The notes: generated by a model not told the origin, from the letters alone. A DNA stretch of 64,000 nt from DASYFG01 sp036498565 (GCA_036498565.1 DASYFG010000004.1:310001-374000); one strand, 5' to 3'; positions 16,819 to 25,959 are shown, counted from the stretch's first letter. Numbers and translations: made by a program.

Positions 16819-17952
16819 TCAAACCTCGTTTTCAAAGAGCGTCATCATCGGACGCATTTTTAAATCTGTTTCTTGATATTCACTGGCCGGTTGGCTATCT
16901 GATAAAATCCCCGCCCCGGCAAACAAACGAACCGTGGTGTCACGCGCCCATAAAGCACGAATGCCAACCACGAATTCACCATCATTTAAGCCATTAAAAA
17001 AGCCAATTGGGCTTGCAAATAATCCGCGTGCGTCTCGTTCGACGCGTTGAATGACGGCCAAAGCAAGCTGGCGTGGTTGTCCGCCTAACGCAGGTGTTGG
17101 GTGCAAACGTTGCATCACGTCCAGCAAGGTCACGTCATCAGCCAACTTTGCGGTAATCGGCGTGTATAGATGTTGCATTTGTGCGTTTTTTAACAAAATC
17201 GGCGCAGCAGGCACTTGCAACTGTTGGGTTAAGTCTTGTAATTGCGCCACGATTGTCTGGACCACCACAGCATGTTCATGTTGGTTTTTGGCGTCGGCCA
17301 AAAGTTGTTCGCCTAGCAACGCATCCGCAATCGGATCACTGGCGCGTTTGGTGGTGCCCGCAACGCCGGCGGTTGCCACTTCACCTTGTTGGACTTTGAC
17401 AAGGCGCTCAGGTGTCGCTGAAATGAAAACTTGTCCATCGTGTTTGAGCGCAACGTGGTAACTTAGCGGTTGCTGCTGACGTAATTGTTGTAGTGCGTCG
17501 GCAATTAAAAGCGGTGCAGAAACTGTTAATTCTCGTTGACGGCCCAAGACAACTTTTTGTAAATGCCCCGGCAAAAGTTCTTTGTCAATCACCTCTGCCA
17601 CGCGAGTTGGCCAATCTTCTTCGTCTTGCTGGGTCAAAATTTGACTGGTTGGCACTGCACTTGTTGCCAACATAATGTCGTGCGCATCGATCACGGTTTC
17701 TGGGACAAACCAAAAGCCAGCCTCACTGTGCGCTTCAAAACCTGGTGCACCAAAAATGAACACATCCGCCCCAAAGCGCGCTTGTTGGCGGGCAACCCAT
17801 GCCATCAAATCGCCATCGCCGCTCTGCCAATGCGCCCGTTCACCAAAGGCAAACAAACGCGTGGCACCATCAGGGCTAGCAAAATAAGCACTGGTTTGCG
17901 CTGCATCTAAGCGCTGTAATAAATCAAAATCTGTTGTTTTTTCCGTCTTCAT
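16819..17952 (-). CDS. menF: Isochorismate synthase
   Basis: Chorismate-utilising enzyme of 377 residues, first step of menaquinone synthesis. Signatures are KVVLGRQRELTV, FISATPERLVKV, the VAGTTKRASDP stretch, LHPTPALGGQPRQLAL and GFFNGLNDGEFVVGIRALW. A stop codon lies in frame just upstream, so ATG 17952 is forced. No ribosome site precedes it, and an extended -10 (TGTTAAAAT) ends eight bases before the ATG, so the operon mRNA probably starts at or next to the start codon. MenA, MenB and MenE are not in the window. Confidence 0.9.
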   Translation of the reverse strand: MKTEKTTDFDLLQRLDAAQTSAYFASPDGATRLFAFGERAHWQSGDGDLMAWVARQQARFGADVFIFGAPGFEAHSEAGFWFVPETVIDAHDIMLATSAVPTSQILTQQDEEDWPTRVAEVIDKELLPGHLQKVVLGRQRELTVSAPLLIADALQQLRQQQPLSYHVALKHDGQVFISATPERLVKVQQGEVATAGVAGTTKRASDPIADALLGEQLLADAKNQHEHAVVVQTIVAQLQDLTQQLQVPAAPILLKNAQMQHLYTPITAKLADDVTLLDVMQRLHPTPALGGQPRQLALAVIQRVERDARGLFASPIGFFNGLNDGEFVVGIRALWARDTTVRLFAGAGILSDSQPASEYQETDLKMRPMMTLFENEV

Positions 17953-17960
17953 ACTTGTTC

Positions 17961-17969
17961 ATTTTAACA
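17961..17969 (-). promoter_or_regulatory. Extended -10 promoter of the men operon
   Basis: TGTTAAAAT on the minus strand ends eight bases before ATG 17952, predicting a 5' leader of about 0-3 bases. Confidence 0.5.
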
Positions 17970-18002
17970 CAAATTCCGTTTTGAAAATAGTAATTCCCCA
18001 TG

Positions 18003-18030
18003 AAAAAAGCCGTCGCAATCAAGCAACGAC
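18003..18030 (-). terminator. Terminator of the pdxK-ECF operon
   Basis: Minus-strand GTCGTTGC / GCGACGGC stem (with G-U pairs) followed by T6. Confidence 0.6.
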
Positions 18031-18038
18031 CAGGATTT

Positions 18039-18518
18039 TTAAAGGCGTTTTGTCGCCCGTTGTACCAATGGCACCAAAATCAACGCCACAATTAAACCAA
18101 CACCTGCTTGCATCAAATTAGCTGGAATCGTTGCCCAACCAGCCGCCACACTTTTGCTGAGCACCATTTCTGCGTTAGCATAAACAGCAACCATCCAGAT
18201 GCCACCAAGTACCATTCCAACAACTCGCAAAATAGTATTTCCCCGGCGCAACGAGCCGACCAAATAGCCTTCAACACCGTGCGCGAGCAATGACCACAAG
18301 GCGTATTGCGGATAACCCAAAATCAAATCCAACAACATCCCACTCAAAGCACCAACTAACCCACCAATTGTTCGACCAAATACCAAAGCCGCCACGAAAA
18401 TGCCGGCATCAGTTAAATTCACATACCCAGTTGGTGTGGGCACGTGCAAAACAAAGGACAACGCCACATTCAACGCCACAAACACGGCAACAATAGCAAT
18501 TTTACGACTTGTTTTCAT
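18039..18518 (-). CDS. ECF transporter S component (vitamin precursor uptake)
   Basis: 159-residue integral membrane protein with about five or six segments. The N-terminus (ALNVALSFVLHVPTPTGYVNLTDAGIFVAALVFGRTIGGLVGALSGMLLDLILGY) is characteristic of energy-coupling-factor substrate-binding subunits of the PdxU/HmpT/ThiW kind. It works with a shared EcfA-A'-T module encoded elsewhere. It overlaps the kinase gene upstream by four bases, so the likely substrate is the kinase's: pyridoxine or hydroxymethylpyrimidine. Confidence 0.82.
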   Translation of the reverse strand: MKTSRKIAIVAVFVALNVALSFVLHVPTPTGYVNLTDAGIFVAALVFGRTIGGLVGALSGMLLDLILGYPQYALWSLLAHGVEGYLVGSLRRGNTILRVVGMVLGGIWMVAVYANAEMVLSKSVAAGWATIPANLMQAGVGLIVALILVPLVQRATKRL

Positions 18519-19327
18519 GATAATTTCTCCATTTTTACTGCTTCATTAATTGGTTGTAGACGCGCAGCACTTTGCCAAACATTACCAGAGACGGCATGCA
18601 CAATGCCCGCGTGGACAAAAATTTTGGCCGCCACGGTGCTGGCTAACAAACCATTTTGTTGGGCGAGTTGGCTGGTGAGCGCCGCTGCAAACGTACATCC
18701 GGCGCCATTGATTTGACCCGTTCCGACTTTGGGCAAACTCAACAAAGTTAGCGCGTCATCCGCTAATAACACGTCTTGTGCTAACGCCCCGTCTAACCGA
18801 TTGCCACCTTTAATCACGACGTTTGCTGCGCCGAGTTGCTGTAACTTTTGTGCTGCAGCGGCCATTTCCGCTTGATTTGTGATTGTTTGGCCAGTCAACA
18901 GACTCGCTTCGGCCAAATTCGGCGTGATTAAAGTCGCCAATGGTAACAACGTTTCTTTGAACGCGGTGACTAATTGATCGGCGCGTTGGTCAGTTTCTTT
19001 GAAAACCATTACTGGATCGACGATAATCGGTACTTTATTGACGAACGGTTGCAAAGCGTCAACCACCAGTCGCAACGCCGCCAAATTCGGCAGCAAACCG
19101 ACTTTAATCCCAGCAATGTCATCGGCCGCTAATGTCGATTCGAGCTGCGCGGCTAAAATAGCTTCGTTAGTTGGAAAAATTTGAAAATCAGTTGGCGTAA
19201 TGGTCACAATGGACGTAATCACGCTCAAACCAAAAAATCCAGCTTCGGTAAATGTTGCCAGATCAGCTTGCAAACCACCGCCACCTAAAGCGTCTGACCC
19301 CGCAATCGTCACTAATTTTTTCGGCAT
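18515..19327 (-). CDS. pdxK: Pyridoxine / hydroxymethylpyrimidine kinase (PdxK/ThiD family)
   Basis: Ribokinase-fold kinase of 270 residues. N-terminal KLVTIAGSDALGGGGLQADL binds substrate; the C-terminal INGAGCTFAAALTSQLA is the anion-hole/catalytic motif. The GAGC form and F after T are more like the bifunctional pyridoxine kinases of Firmicutes than true ThiD, but the two are hard to separate. The start at 19327 is set by AGGAGG six to seven bases upstream; the open frame continues further. Cotranslated with the ECF S component. Confidence 0.8.
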   Translation of the reverse strand: MPKKLVTIAGSDALGGGGLQADLATFTEAGFFGLSVITSIVTITPTDFQIFPTNEAILAAQLESTLAADDIAGIKVGLLPNLAALRLVVDALQPFVNKVPIIVDPVMVFKETDQRADQLVTAFKETLLPLATLITPNLAEASLLTGQTITNQAEMAAAAQKLQQLGAANVVIKGGNRLDGALAQDVLLADDALTLLSLPKVGTGQINGAGCTFAAALTSQLAQQNGLLASTVAAKIFVHAGIVHAVSGNVWQSAARLQPINEAVKMEKLS

Positions 19328-19403
19328 GCCACTCCTCCTAATCGTCATTAAAAATAAGTATAGCAAAATTCAAGCTCGATGACGCAATTCATGTTAGTTT
19401 TGG

Positions 19404-19409
19404 TATACT
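19404..19409 (+). promoter_or_regulatory. Probable extended -10 promoter for yitT-like gene
   Basis: TGGTATACT 43 bases before the ATG; the -35 is poor, as expected for an extended -10 promoter. Confidence 0.45.
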
Positions 19410-19451
19410 AAATGAAGTTAAAAACTTCTAAGTTAGGAGCGCTTGAATTTG

Positions 19452-20351
19452 ATGGATAATCTTGAAAAAATTCGGCTACGAGATTTTCTCGTGTTTACCA
19501 TTGGCACGGCCATGTACGGTTGGGGTTTGGTGAACGTTAATATTCCCAATCATTTGGCGGAAGGTGGTCTGTCTGGAATTACGTTGATTTTGCGGGCGAC
19601 ACTCGGGTTAAACCCTGCTTACACCACGTTATTACTGAATATTCCGTTGATGATTATTGGATATAAAATTTTAGGACGTAAATCCTTTGTTTATACGGTT
19701 TATGGCGTGGTTGCTTTGTCGGCTTGGATTTGGGTGTGGCAGCACTTCCCGACCCCACCTAATTTGCATAACGACTTGTTGATTTCTGGTTTGTTGGCGG
19801 GAGCGGTTGCTGGAACGGGTTCTGGTTTGATTTACCGCTTCGGTGGCACGACCGGTGGTTCAGACATTGTCGCACGGATCTTTGAGCAAAAATTGAGCGT
19901 GCCAATGGGTAAAACGTTGTTTGCTTTGGACTTTATCGTGCTAGTTGCCTCTTTGATTTACGTAGATTTACGACAAATGATGTACACGCTGATTGCAGCC
20001 TTTATCTTCGCGCAAGTCGTGAATTTGATTCAACAAGGTGCCTATTCTGCCCGTGTGTTTATGATTTTCACGCAATATCCAGAAGAAATTTCGCATGCGA
20101 TTATGGAACAATTGGAACGTGGCACGAGTTTGCTAAAAGCTGAAGGCGGCTACACGCATCGCGATCAATTGGTTGTGTATGCGGTGGTTGATCCGACCGA
20201 AGTGAACGTTGTGCGCCAAATTATCCACCAAGTGGATCCTAAAGCGTTCGTGTCGATTTCAACGGCGCAAGAACAATTGGGTGAAGGCTTTAGTTATCTT
20301 CGGCCGCAGACCGGTTTTTGGAAAATATTTTCAAGTAAAAAGAACGCTTAA
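19452..20351 (+). CDS. YitT family membrane protein (DUF161/DUF2179)
   Basis: 299 residues: five or six membrane segments (LRDFLVFTIGTAMYGWGLVNVNIP onward, with the conserved GGLSGITLIL and RFGGTTGGSDIVARI) and a cytosolic C-terminal ferredoxin-like DUF2179 domain (about 205-285, ARVFMIFTQYPEEISHAIMEQ). Function unknown; the family is widespread in Firmicutes and lactic acid bacteria. The start is taken as ATG 19452, but TTG 19449 has better spacing from AGGAG at 19435-19439. It ends in a bidirectional terminator. Confidence 0.85.
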   Translation: MDNLEKIRLRDFLVFTIGTAMYGWGLVNVNIPNHLAEGGLSGITLILRATLGLNPAYTTLLLNIPLMIIGYKILGRKSFVYTVYGVVALSAWIWVWQHFPTPPNLHNDLLISGLLAGAVAGTGSGLIYRFGGTTGGSDIVARIFEQKLSVPMGKTLFALDFIVLVASLIYVDLRQMMYTLIAAFIFAQVVNLIQQGAYSARVFMIFTQYPEEISHAIMEQLERGTSLLKAEGGYTHRDQLVVYAVVDPTEVNVVRQIIHQVDPKAFVSISTAQEQLGEGFSYLRPQTGFWKIFSSKKNA

Positions 20352-20367
20352 GACGCGTTCTTTTTTG
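20337..20367. terminator. Bidirectional terminator
   Basis: AAGAACGC / GCGTTCTT stem with A- and T-runs, overlapping the ends of the convergent yitT-like and merR genes. Confidence 0.85.
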
Positions 20368-20695
20368 TGTGCAAATTAATTTTGTTATTGAGATAACCGA
20401 GTGTTTCTTGCATTTTTTCGATGTCGGCAATAATATTTTGCCGTGCTTCGTACATAAATTCTAAGCGTAAATCAACGTTGTTGGGTTGATCAAAAATTTG
20501 TTTGATCGCTTTGACCGGAATGCCCGCGTTGCGATAATGAACCACACTTTTTAAACGCGCAACAGTCGGTTCGTCAAATTCCCGCACGCCATGCATGTTA
20601 CGCGGAATGCTCAGCAAACCTTCTTTTTCATAATAACGGATCGTGTGGGCGGTAATGTTGCACGCCGCGAGAACTTCTTTCATGCTTAATGTCAT
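20348..20695 (-). CDS. MerR family transcriptional regulator
   Basis: 115 residues. Winged HTH at the N-terminus (MKEVLAACNITAHTIRYYEKEGLLSIPRNMHGVREFDE) followed by a dimerisation coiled coil (about 75-110). There is no large effector domain and no cysteine cluster, so it is not a metal sensor of the classic kind. It is divergent from the MFS pump, with a MerR-type promoter between them, so it most likely activates the pump on binding a small molecule. AAGGAG lies correctly before the ATG. Confidence 0.88.
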   Translation of the reverse strand: MTLSMKEVLAACNITAHTIRYYEKEGLLSIPRNMHGVREFDEPTVARLKSVVHYRNAGIPVKAIKQIFDQPNNVDLRLEFMYEARQNIIADIEKMQETLGYLNNKINLHTKKNAS

Positions 20696-20721
20696 TATTT
20701 TTTCTCCTTGCTTAAAAAAGC

Positions 20722-20752
20722 TTGCGTTAGAGTGAGTCTAACCTGCTACACT
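20722..20752 (+). promoter_or_regulatory. MerR-type promoter with operator in a 19-bp spacer
   Basis: TTGCGT (20722-20727), 19-base spacer, TACACT (20747-20752). A perfect 17-bp inverted repeat GTTAGA-GTGAG-TCTAAC (20726-20742) lies between the boxes. The over-long spacer with a dyad is the hallmark of promoters untwisted by MerR proteins. Confidence 0.8.
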
Positions 20753-20781
20753 TACTTTTGTCAAGTACGAAAGGAGAAAAC

Positions 20782-22233
20782 ATGACAGATAAACAATTAA
20801 AAATCAGTATCAATAGTTTTCTATTGGCCAATGTTATTGCTGGCATCCTAGGTTCAGTCGTTGCGACTGCGTTGCCCGGCATTGTGGCTGATTTACATCA
20901 TGTTGATTTGATGAGTTGGATTGTGACAACTTATTTGCTCGGATCAGCGATTAGTTCCCCCATTTGGGCAAAATTGGCGGAACGATTTGGTTTACGGGAA
21001 ATGTTTTTAGTCGGGACGACTATTTTCTTGATTGCCTCAGTGGTGGCGGCATTTGCCCCTAATATGGTCACTTTGCTGGTGGCGCGGGCCGTGCAAGGTG
21101 TTGGTACGGGCGCCATGGTCTCTTTGCCGTTAGTGGCGTACGGCTATTTGCTTGCCGGTGATGCGCGCCGGGCGGCGTTTGGTCGGATTGTGACTGTCTT
21201 TTCATTGGCGTCTGTGATTGGGCCTTTGTTGGGCGGTGTGATTGTTCATTATTTGAGTTGGCGTTGGATGTTTTTGGTGCCATTGCCATTGGCGATCGTT
21301 TTGTTTACGCTGATTGCGTTGAATTTCCGACCTAATTTGCCAAAACATGATAAACCAGTTGATTTTGTGGGCGCGGGCTTATTGGCGATAACCGTGATGG
21401 CGTTGATGCTTGGACTGCAACAATTGAGTCAGGCCGGCAGTTCACCTGCTTTGTTGTGGACGAAATTTGGCGTTGCGATTGGCACGTTGGTGGTTTTGCT
21501 TTTGGTGGAACGCCGTGTCGCTGATCCGTTGGTGCCGTTGACTTTGTTCCGTAATCATCGTTATGTGTTGAAAAATTTGACGATGATTATGCAATATGGC
21601 GCTTTTTATTTTTACACGACGTACTTCCCCACTTGGTCTGAAAGCGTGTTTGGCGTGTCGTCGTTGATTGGTGGCTTGATTTTGTTGCCGAGTTCTTTGA
21701 CGATGGTGATCGGTACGCAATTTGTCGGGCGCGCCGTGCAACGATTTGGAGAAAAGCGTTTGGTGACGCTTGGTTTTGCCTTATTGTTAATCAGTGATTT
21801 GTTCTTGTTGTGGACGCAAAATATTTGGTTTTTGGTGGTGATTAGTGCGATTTTTGGTTTGTTGATGGGATTGTTCATCTCCGTGATTCAAGCTGGCATT
21901 CCAGAAAGTGTGCATCCTGAAGAGACCGGTTCGGCGATTGCCTTTAATGCATTGCTGCGGACTTTGGGCTCGACGCTGGTGTTGTCCATTTTAGCCATGC
22001 GTTTGAACCAAACGATTACGACGGCGTTGCGGACGCACAGTAATTGGCAAGCAAGTTGGTTTGACAAAATCAGTGACGCCACGGCGGCCAGTCATTTGCC
22101 AAGCCAAATTTTGCCTGATTTACGCCTAGTGATGAATCATGGTTTTGAACAGCTGGCGATTTTGACCGCGGTTGTGCTGGTGATTGGTTTGATTGTGAAC
22201 AGTTTTGATGATTGGCAACATATCAATAAATAA
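20782..22233 (+). CDS. MFS multidrug efflux pump, DHA2 (14-segment) type
   Basis: 483 residues and about 14 hydrophobic segments. Motif A is IWAKLAERFGLREMF, motif C region ARAVQGVGTGAMVSLPLV, and the DHA2 central linker reads LLVERRVADPLVPLTLFRNHRYV. The family uses proton motive force to export cationic drugs. The start is ATG 20782 behind AAAGGAG; the frame runs further up but has no signal there. Controlled by the divergent MerR gene through a classical 19-bp-spacer promoter. Confidence 0.88.
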   Translation: MTDKQLKISINSFLLANVIAGILGSVVATALPGIVADLHHVDLMSWIVTTYLLGSAISSPIWAKLAERFGLREMFLVGTTIFLIASVVAAFAPNMVTLLVARAVQGVGTGAMVSLPLVAYGYLLAGDARRAAFGRIVTVFSLASVIGPLLGGVIVHYLSWRWMFLVPLPLAIVLFTLIALNFRPNLPKHDKPVDFVGAGLLAITVMALMLGLQQLSQAGSSPALLWTKFGVAIGTLVVLLLVERRVADPLVPLTLFRNHRYVLKNLTMIMQYGAFYFYTTYFPTWSESVFGVSSLIGGLILLPSSLTMVIGTQFVGRAVQRFGEKRLVTLGFALLLISDLFLLWTQNIWFLVVISAIFGLLMGLFISVIQAGIPESVHPEETGSAIAFNALLRTLGSTLVLSILAMRLNQTITTALRTHSNWQASWFDKISDATAASHLPSQILPDLRLVMNHGFEQLAILTAVVLVIGLIVNSFDDWQHINK

Positions 22234-22234
22234 C

Positions 22235-22264
22235 AAAAAGGACTTCATTGTGAAGTCCTTTTTT
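22235..22264. terminator. Bidirectional terminator
   Basis: AAAAAGGACTTC / GAAGTCCTTTTT stem between convergent MFS genes. Confidence 0.88.
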
Positions 22265-23496
22265 CATGCATATTTCGAAAAAATCCAGCCGCCAAGAACA
22301 AAGAATATCAGCAAGGAAGCCGCACCGAATTGCACTTGTCCGGTGAGTGCGGAAACTGTCCCAAAGACAACGGGTCCTAACACTGCTGAAAAGCGGCCAA
22401 AAATATTGTAAAAACCAAAAAATTCACTCGCCCGTTCTTTTGGAATTAAGCGACCAAAATACGAGCGACTCAACGCTTGAATCCCACCTTGCGCCAAACC
22501 AATGAGCACGGCCATCAACCAAAATCCCCACGCTGCGCGGATGAACAAACTCAACACCGCAATGAACGCATAAATACCGATGCCAACCAAAATCATCCGG
22601 CGTTCACCAAAGCTATTGGCTAATCGACCAAAAATAATCGACGCCGGAAATGCAATCAACTGAACCGCGAGCAAAATCGTCAATAGCGTTGTCGTTTGAA
22701 TACCCACCGCAGTAGCAAATAGCGCCGCTTCCGTGATAATCGTGTTCACGCCATCAATGTAGAAGAAATACGCGACCAAGAAACCAACAATTTTGGGATA
22801 AGCCGCCAGATGGCGCAAAGTTGTGCGCAAACGTTGCCAGGCTGCGCGAATAGGCTGTACCGGCACGACCAAATAATGTTTCTGCCGGACGTTAAACAGC
22901 ATCGGTAAAGAAAAAATTCCCCACCACAAGCCAGCTAAAATAAAAGCAAATAACACGCCCGCCTCGCCGCTCATCAGACCGCGAACAAGATAAAAAATCA
23001 CAAACGGCAAAACACCGCCAATATAACCAATGCCAAATCCCCAACTCGAAATCTGACTCATGCGCGCCGTTGTCGTGACATCGGTCAAAAAAGCATCGTA
23101 ATATAAATTGGCGATGCTGTAACCAATATTTGCCAGCATGAATAGGGCCAATAATTCCCAAAAGCCGTTTTCAGGGACCGCAGCTAGTAGCAAAGTACCA
23201 ATCACACCAAGTGACGTCGCAATGCCCCACATCACTTTTTTCCAACCTTGAAAATCAGCTAATGTGCCTAACAACGGCGCTAAAATGGCGACGATTAAGG
23301 TCGATGCAGAATTGGCGTACGACCACCAGGCCGTGGTGCTGGCGGTACTAATCCCGCTATTTTGGCCAACTGTTGCTAACCAACTCGGCAAAACCGCGGT
23401 CACGACAATCAATGAAAAGCTAGAATTAGCCCAGTCATAGAACAACCAGCCGCGTTCCGCCGGTGAAAATTTAAACCATAAACGTTGAATATGCAT
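22264..23496 (-). CDS. MFS transporter, UMF1/Atg22-like
   Basis: 410 residues with about 12 membrane segments. The N-terminal RGWLFYDWANSSFSLIVVTAVLPSWL is the signature of the UMF1 (vacuole effluxer Atg22-like) MFS subgroup, as is the loop QALSRSYFGRLIPKERASEFFGFYNIFGRFSA. In yeast Atg22 exports amino acids; bacterial substrates are unknown. An AGAGGTGA ribosome site precedes the ATG. It stands alone between terminators. Confidence 0.85.
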   Translation of the reverse strand: MHIQRLWFKFSPAERGWLFYDWANSSFSLIVVTAVLPSWLATVGQNSGISTASTTAWWSYANSASTLIVAILAPLLGTLADFQGWKKVMWGIATSLGVIGTLLLAAVPENGFWELLALFMLANIGYSIANLYYDAFLTDVTTTARMSQISSWGFGIGYIGGVLPFVIFYLVRGLMSGEAGVLFAFILAGLWWGIFSLPMLFNVRQKHYLVVPVQPIRAAWQRLRTTLRHLAAYPKIVGFLVAYFFYIDGVNTIITEAALFATAVGIQTTTLLTILLAVQLIAFPASIIFGRLANSFGERRMILVGIGIYAFIAVLSLFIRAAWGFWLMAVLIGLAQGGIQALSRSYFGRLIPKERASEFFGFYNIFGRFSAVLGPVVFGTVSALTGQVQFGAASLLIFFVLGGWIFSKYA

Positions 23497-23553
23497 CGCT
23501 CACCTCTTACATTCAGTGTAGCAATTTCCTGTCAAAAAGCCGTCAAGGTTTTG

Positions 23554-25959
23554 TCAAGAAGGTGTATAGACGAGCACTTGTTGAACGGTCTGATCATGTG
23601 ATTCGGTGGGCAGTGCCGGTAAAAGTTGTTCGGCTAACGCCAGCGCCACGGTGTCACCAGCAAAATCACGTAACACGCGATCGTAAAATCCTCCGCCAAA
23701 GCCAAGCCGTTGCCCTGTTTTTGTAAAGGCCAAGCCGGGCACAATCAACAAATCGGCGCTTTGAACAGTGATCATTTCAGCAGCTTGCGTGGGTTCTCGA
23801 ATGCCCATCGCACCAGCGCTGAGCGACGTTTCCGGCGTTAAAATAAACCAGCTAAGCGTTTGACCCACGACTTTTGGGACAATGACGCGTTTATTGGCTT
23901 CCCACGCGGCTTTGATGATGACGTCGGTGTTGAGTTCAAACGGCAAACTCAGCGTGATGCCAATGGTTTTAGCTTTTTGCCAGCTGGTTGTGGCTTGAAG
24001 TTGATCTAATAAATTTTGGGTTTGCGTGTCTTTGGTCAAACTTTCTTTGAGACGCGCTTTTTGTTGCTGGCGGAGCTGGGCTTTGTTTGGTAGAGTCAGC
24101 TCAACCGCGACCACACCACGCACCGCATTGGTCATATAAATCACGTCAAAAGTGGTTAAATCAGACAAATAAATATCCGTCCAAATCACATCGTGCGTTT
24201 GCGCAAAGCGTTGCAATTCCGTGCCCAGCAAAGCATCACGCGCTGGTGTATAAAATTTCCCGGCGCGCTCACCGACAAAATTACCAATTGAAAATTCCGT
24301 CACCCGCCCGTCAATATGAAACAGCATATCGTCAAAGCCATGTTCATGCGCTGTTTGTAGCACCGGTTGATGGGATTTTTGGTAGCGTTCGCCGGAAATT
24401 TTGTAGGCGTAGAGCTTTGATGTGGGGATGCTCGTTGGCGCGATTTGGGCACGATAGTTGGCAGAATTGGTTAAATCACGCGTTGAAAACCACCAATGAT
24501 AGCCGTCAGTTTCTGCCCGTAAAACACCATTTTCAAGTTTTTTCGCTTGTGTTTGTAGCTGATTGGTGAGATCGGCGGCGCGATAAATTTGCCCTAAACG
24601 GGCCACATGGGCTGGTAAATTCACCACTTCACCATTTTCCACGCGCATGGTGCTAAACAAACGCTGCGGTTCGCCCTCAAGTCCGAATAATTCCAAAAAC
24701 GGCCGCGCTTTGACCAATAATTCATCGAATTCTTGCTGCGCATCACTATCAAACGTCACGCCGCCGCCCACACCCAGTTGATATTTGTCCCCGTCAAATG
24801 CCAACGTCCGGATCGCAATATTCATGTCCAATTGCAAATCATGACTCATCCACCCCTGCATGCCGGTGTAAATACCACGCGGTTGCTTTTCTAGGGCTGC
24901 AATAATTTCACGTGCCCGCTTTTTTGGTGTCCCAGTAATCGATCCGCCGGGAAACAACGCGCGTAAAAATTCAGCGAATGTCAAATCCGCCTTGACCGTG
25001 CTCGTAATCGTCGTGACCAGCTGGTGCACATGCGCGAAAGTTTCAATTTCAGCAAAGTTCGGCACTTGTACACTAAACGGTTCACTGATGCGACTGACGT
25101 CATTACGCAACAAATCCGTCACCATCAGTAATTCGGACCGATCTTTTGCACTTGAAGCTAGTTGTTGTGCTTGTTGTGCGTCGCTTTTGGCGTCTTTGCC
25201 GCGCGCAATCGTGCCTTTAATTGGCTTTGTCCGTAATTGCCGGTGATCAATTTGCACAAAACGCTCCACCGAGCTTGAAATATGCGTCATTTGCCAATCC
25301 GGATATTGATAAAAACCGCCAAACGGTGCTGGATTGGTCGCGAGTAATTTGTCAAAGACTTGCAGCGGCGATAAATCCGAAATAATCGTTAGTTGCTGCG
25401 TCAAATTAGCCACGTAAATATCCCCCGCCGCCATATAATCTCGCATTTTCTCGACGGTTTGCACGTATTCATCGCGCACTTGATCAAAGAAAACAGCAGC
25501 CGGTGTCCGGGGCGCGGGTTGGGCATTTGGGCGAGTAAGTTGATTGGTTGGCGTGAGCCAATATGGCCCGTTTGTTTGCCCAAATTGTACGACATGTAGG
25601 ACTTGTGTTTGATGGTCCATTAGCAAAATTTCGTCATAAGCGGCAAAGCGCGCCGGCGTTTGCTCGTAACTGACAAAGCCAATCAACTCAGGCTGCAATG
25701 GCCAATCAGCCAACGAAAATGGATATTGCGCGCGCAATAAATCAACCGCATCACCAAATGCTAAATCGGTTGGTTCTCCGTTCACGCGCACGGTTTCATC
25801 ACGTTGCGTAACGCTTGCAAACGGCAAATGCGCCAAAATACTGTAACGCGCATCCGGCGAATTTTGTCCAGAATGCAAAAAAACAACTTCTTCATCAAGT
25901 TGATAAGTTGCCAAAAAAATCGTTAAAATATCTAAATCAGTGCGTTGAAATTGCTTCAA
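23554..25959 (-). CDS. Three-domain fusion: PabB - PabC - 5-formyl-THF cyclo-ligase
   Basis: 801 residues in three blocks. Residues 1-425: aminodeoxychorismate synthase component I, with KPIKGT (catalytic K248), DLLRNDVSRI and FPGGSITGTPKKRA. Residues about 430-620: PLP-dependent aminodeoxychorismate lyase, with FSTMRVENG, YAYKISGERY (likely PLP lysine K520), GRVTEFSIGNFV and MTNAVRG. Residues about 625-801: 5-formyltetrahydrofolate cyclo-ligase, with KAQLRQQQKARLKE at its natural N-terminus, LLIVPGLAF and RLGFGGGFYDRVL. PabB-PabC fusions are known; the third domain is unusual. Together with PabA (23-base overlap) it makes p-aminobenzoate and recycles 5-formyl-THF. Confidence 0.88.
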   Translation of the reverse strand: MKQFQRTDLDILTIFLATYQLDEEVVFLHSGQNSPDARYSILAHLPFASVTQRDETVRVNGEPTDLAFGDAVDLLRAQYPFSLADWPLQPELIGFVSYEQTPARFAAYDEILLMDHQTQVLHVVQFGQTNGPYWLTPTNQLTRPNAQPAPRTPAAVFFDQVRDEYVQTVEKMRDYMAAGDIYVANLTQQLTIISDLSPLQVFDKLLATNPAPFGGFYQYPDWQMTHISSSVERFVQIDHRQLRTKPIKGTIARGKDAKSDAQQAQQLASSAKDRSELLMVTDLLRNDVSRISEPFSVQVPNFAEIETFAHVHQLVTTITSTVKADLTFAEFLRALFPGGSITGTPKKRAREIIAALEKQPRGIYTGMQGWMSHDLQLDMNIAIRTLAFDGDKYQLGVGGGVTFDSDAQQEFDELLVKARPFLELFGLEGEPQRLFSTMRVENGEVVNLPAHVARLGQIYRAADLTNQLQTQAKKLENGVLRAETDGYHWWFSTRDLTNSANYRAQIAPTSIPTSKLYAYKISGERYQKSHQPVLQTAHEHGFDDMLFHIDGRVTEFSIGNFVGERAGKFYTPARDALLGTELQRFAQTHDVIWTDIYLSDLTTFDVIYMTNAVRGVVAVELTLPNKAQLRQQQKARLKESLTKDTQTQNLLDQLQATTSWQKAKTIGITLSLPFELNTDVIIKAAWEANKRVIVPKVVGQTLSWFILTPETSLSAGAMGIREPTQAAEMITVQSADLLIVPGLAFTKTGQRLGFGGGFYDRVLRDFAGDTVALALAEQLLPALPTESHDQTVQQVLVYTPS

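Noticed and set aside
24087..24569. 160-codon open frame on the + strand inside pabB-pabC
   Set aside because: Antisense shadow of a well-supported coding gene; no ribosome site and no recognisable protein.
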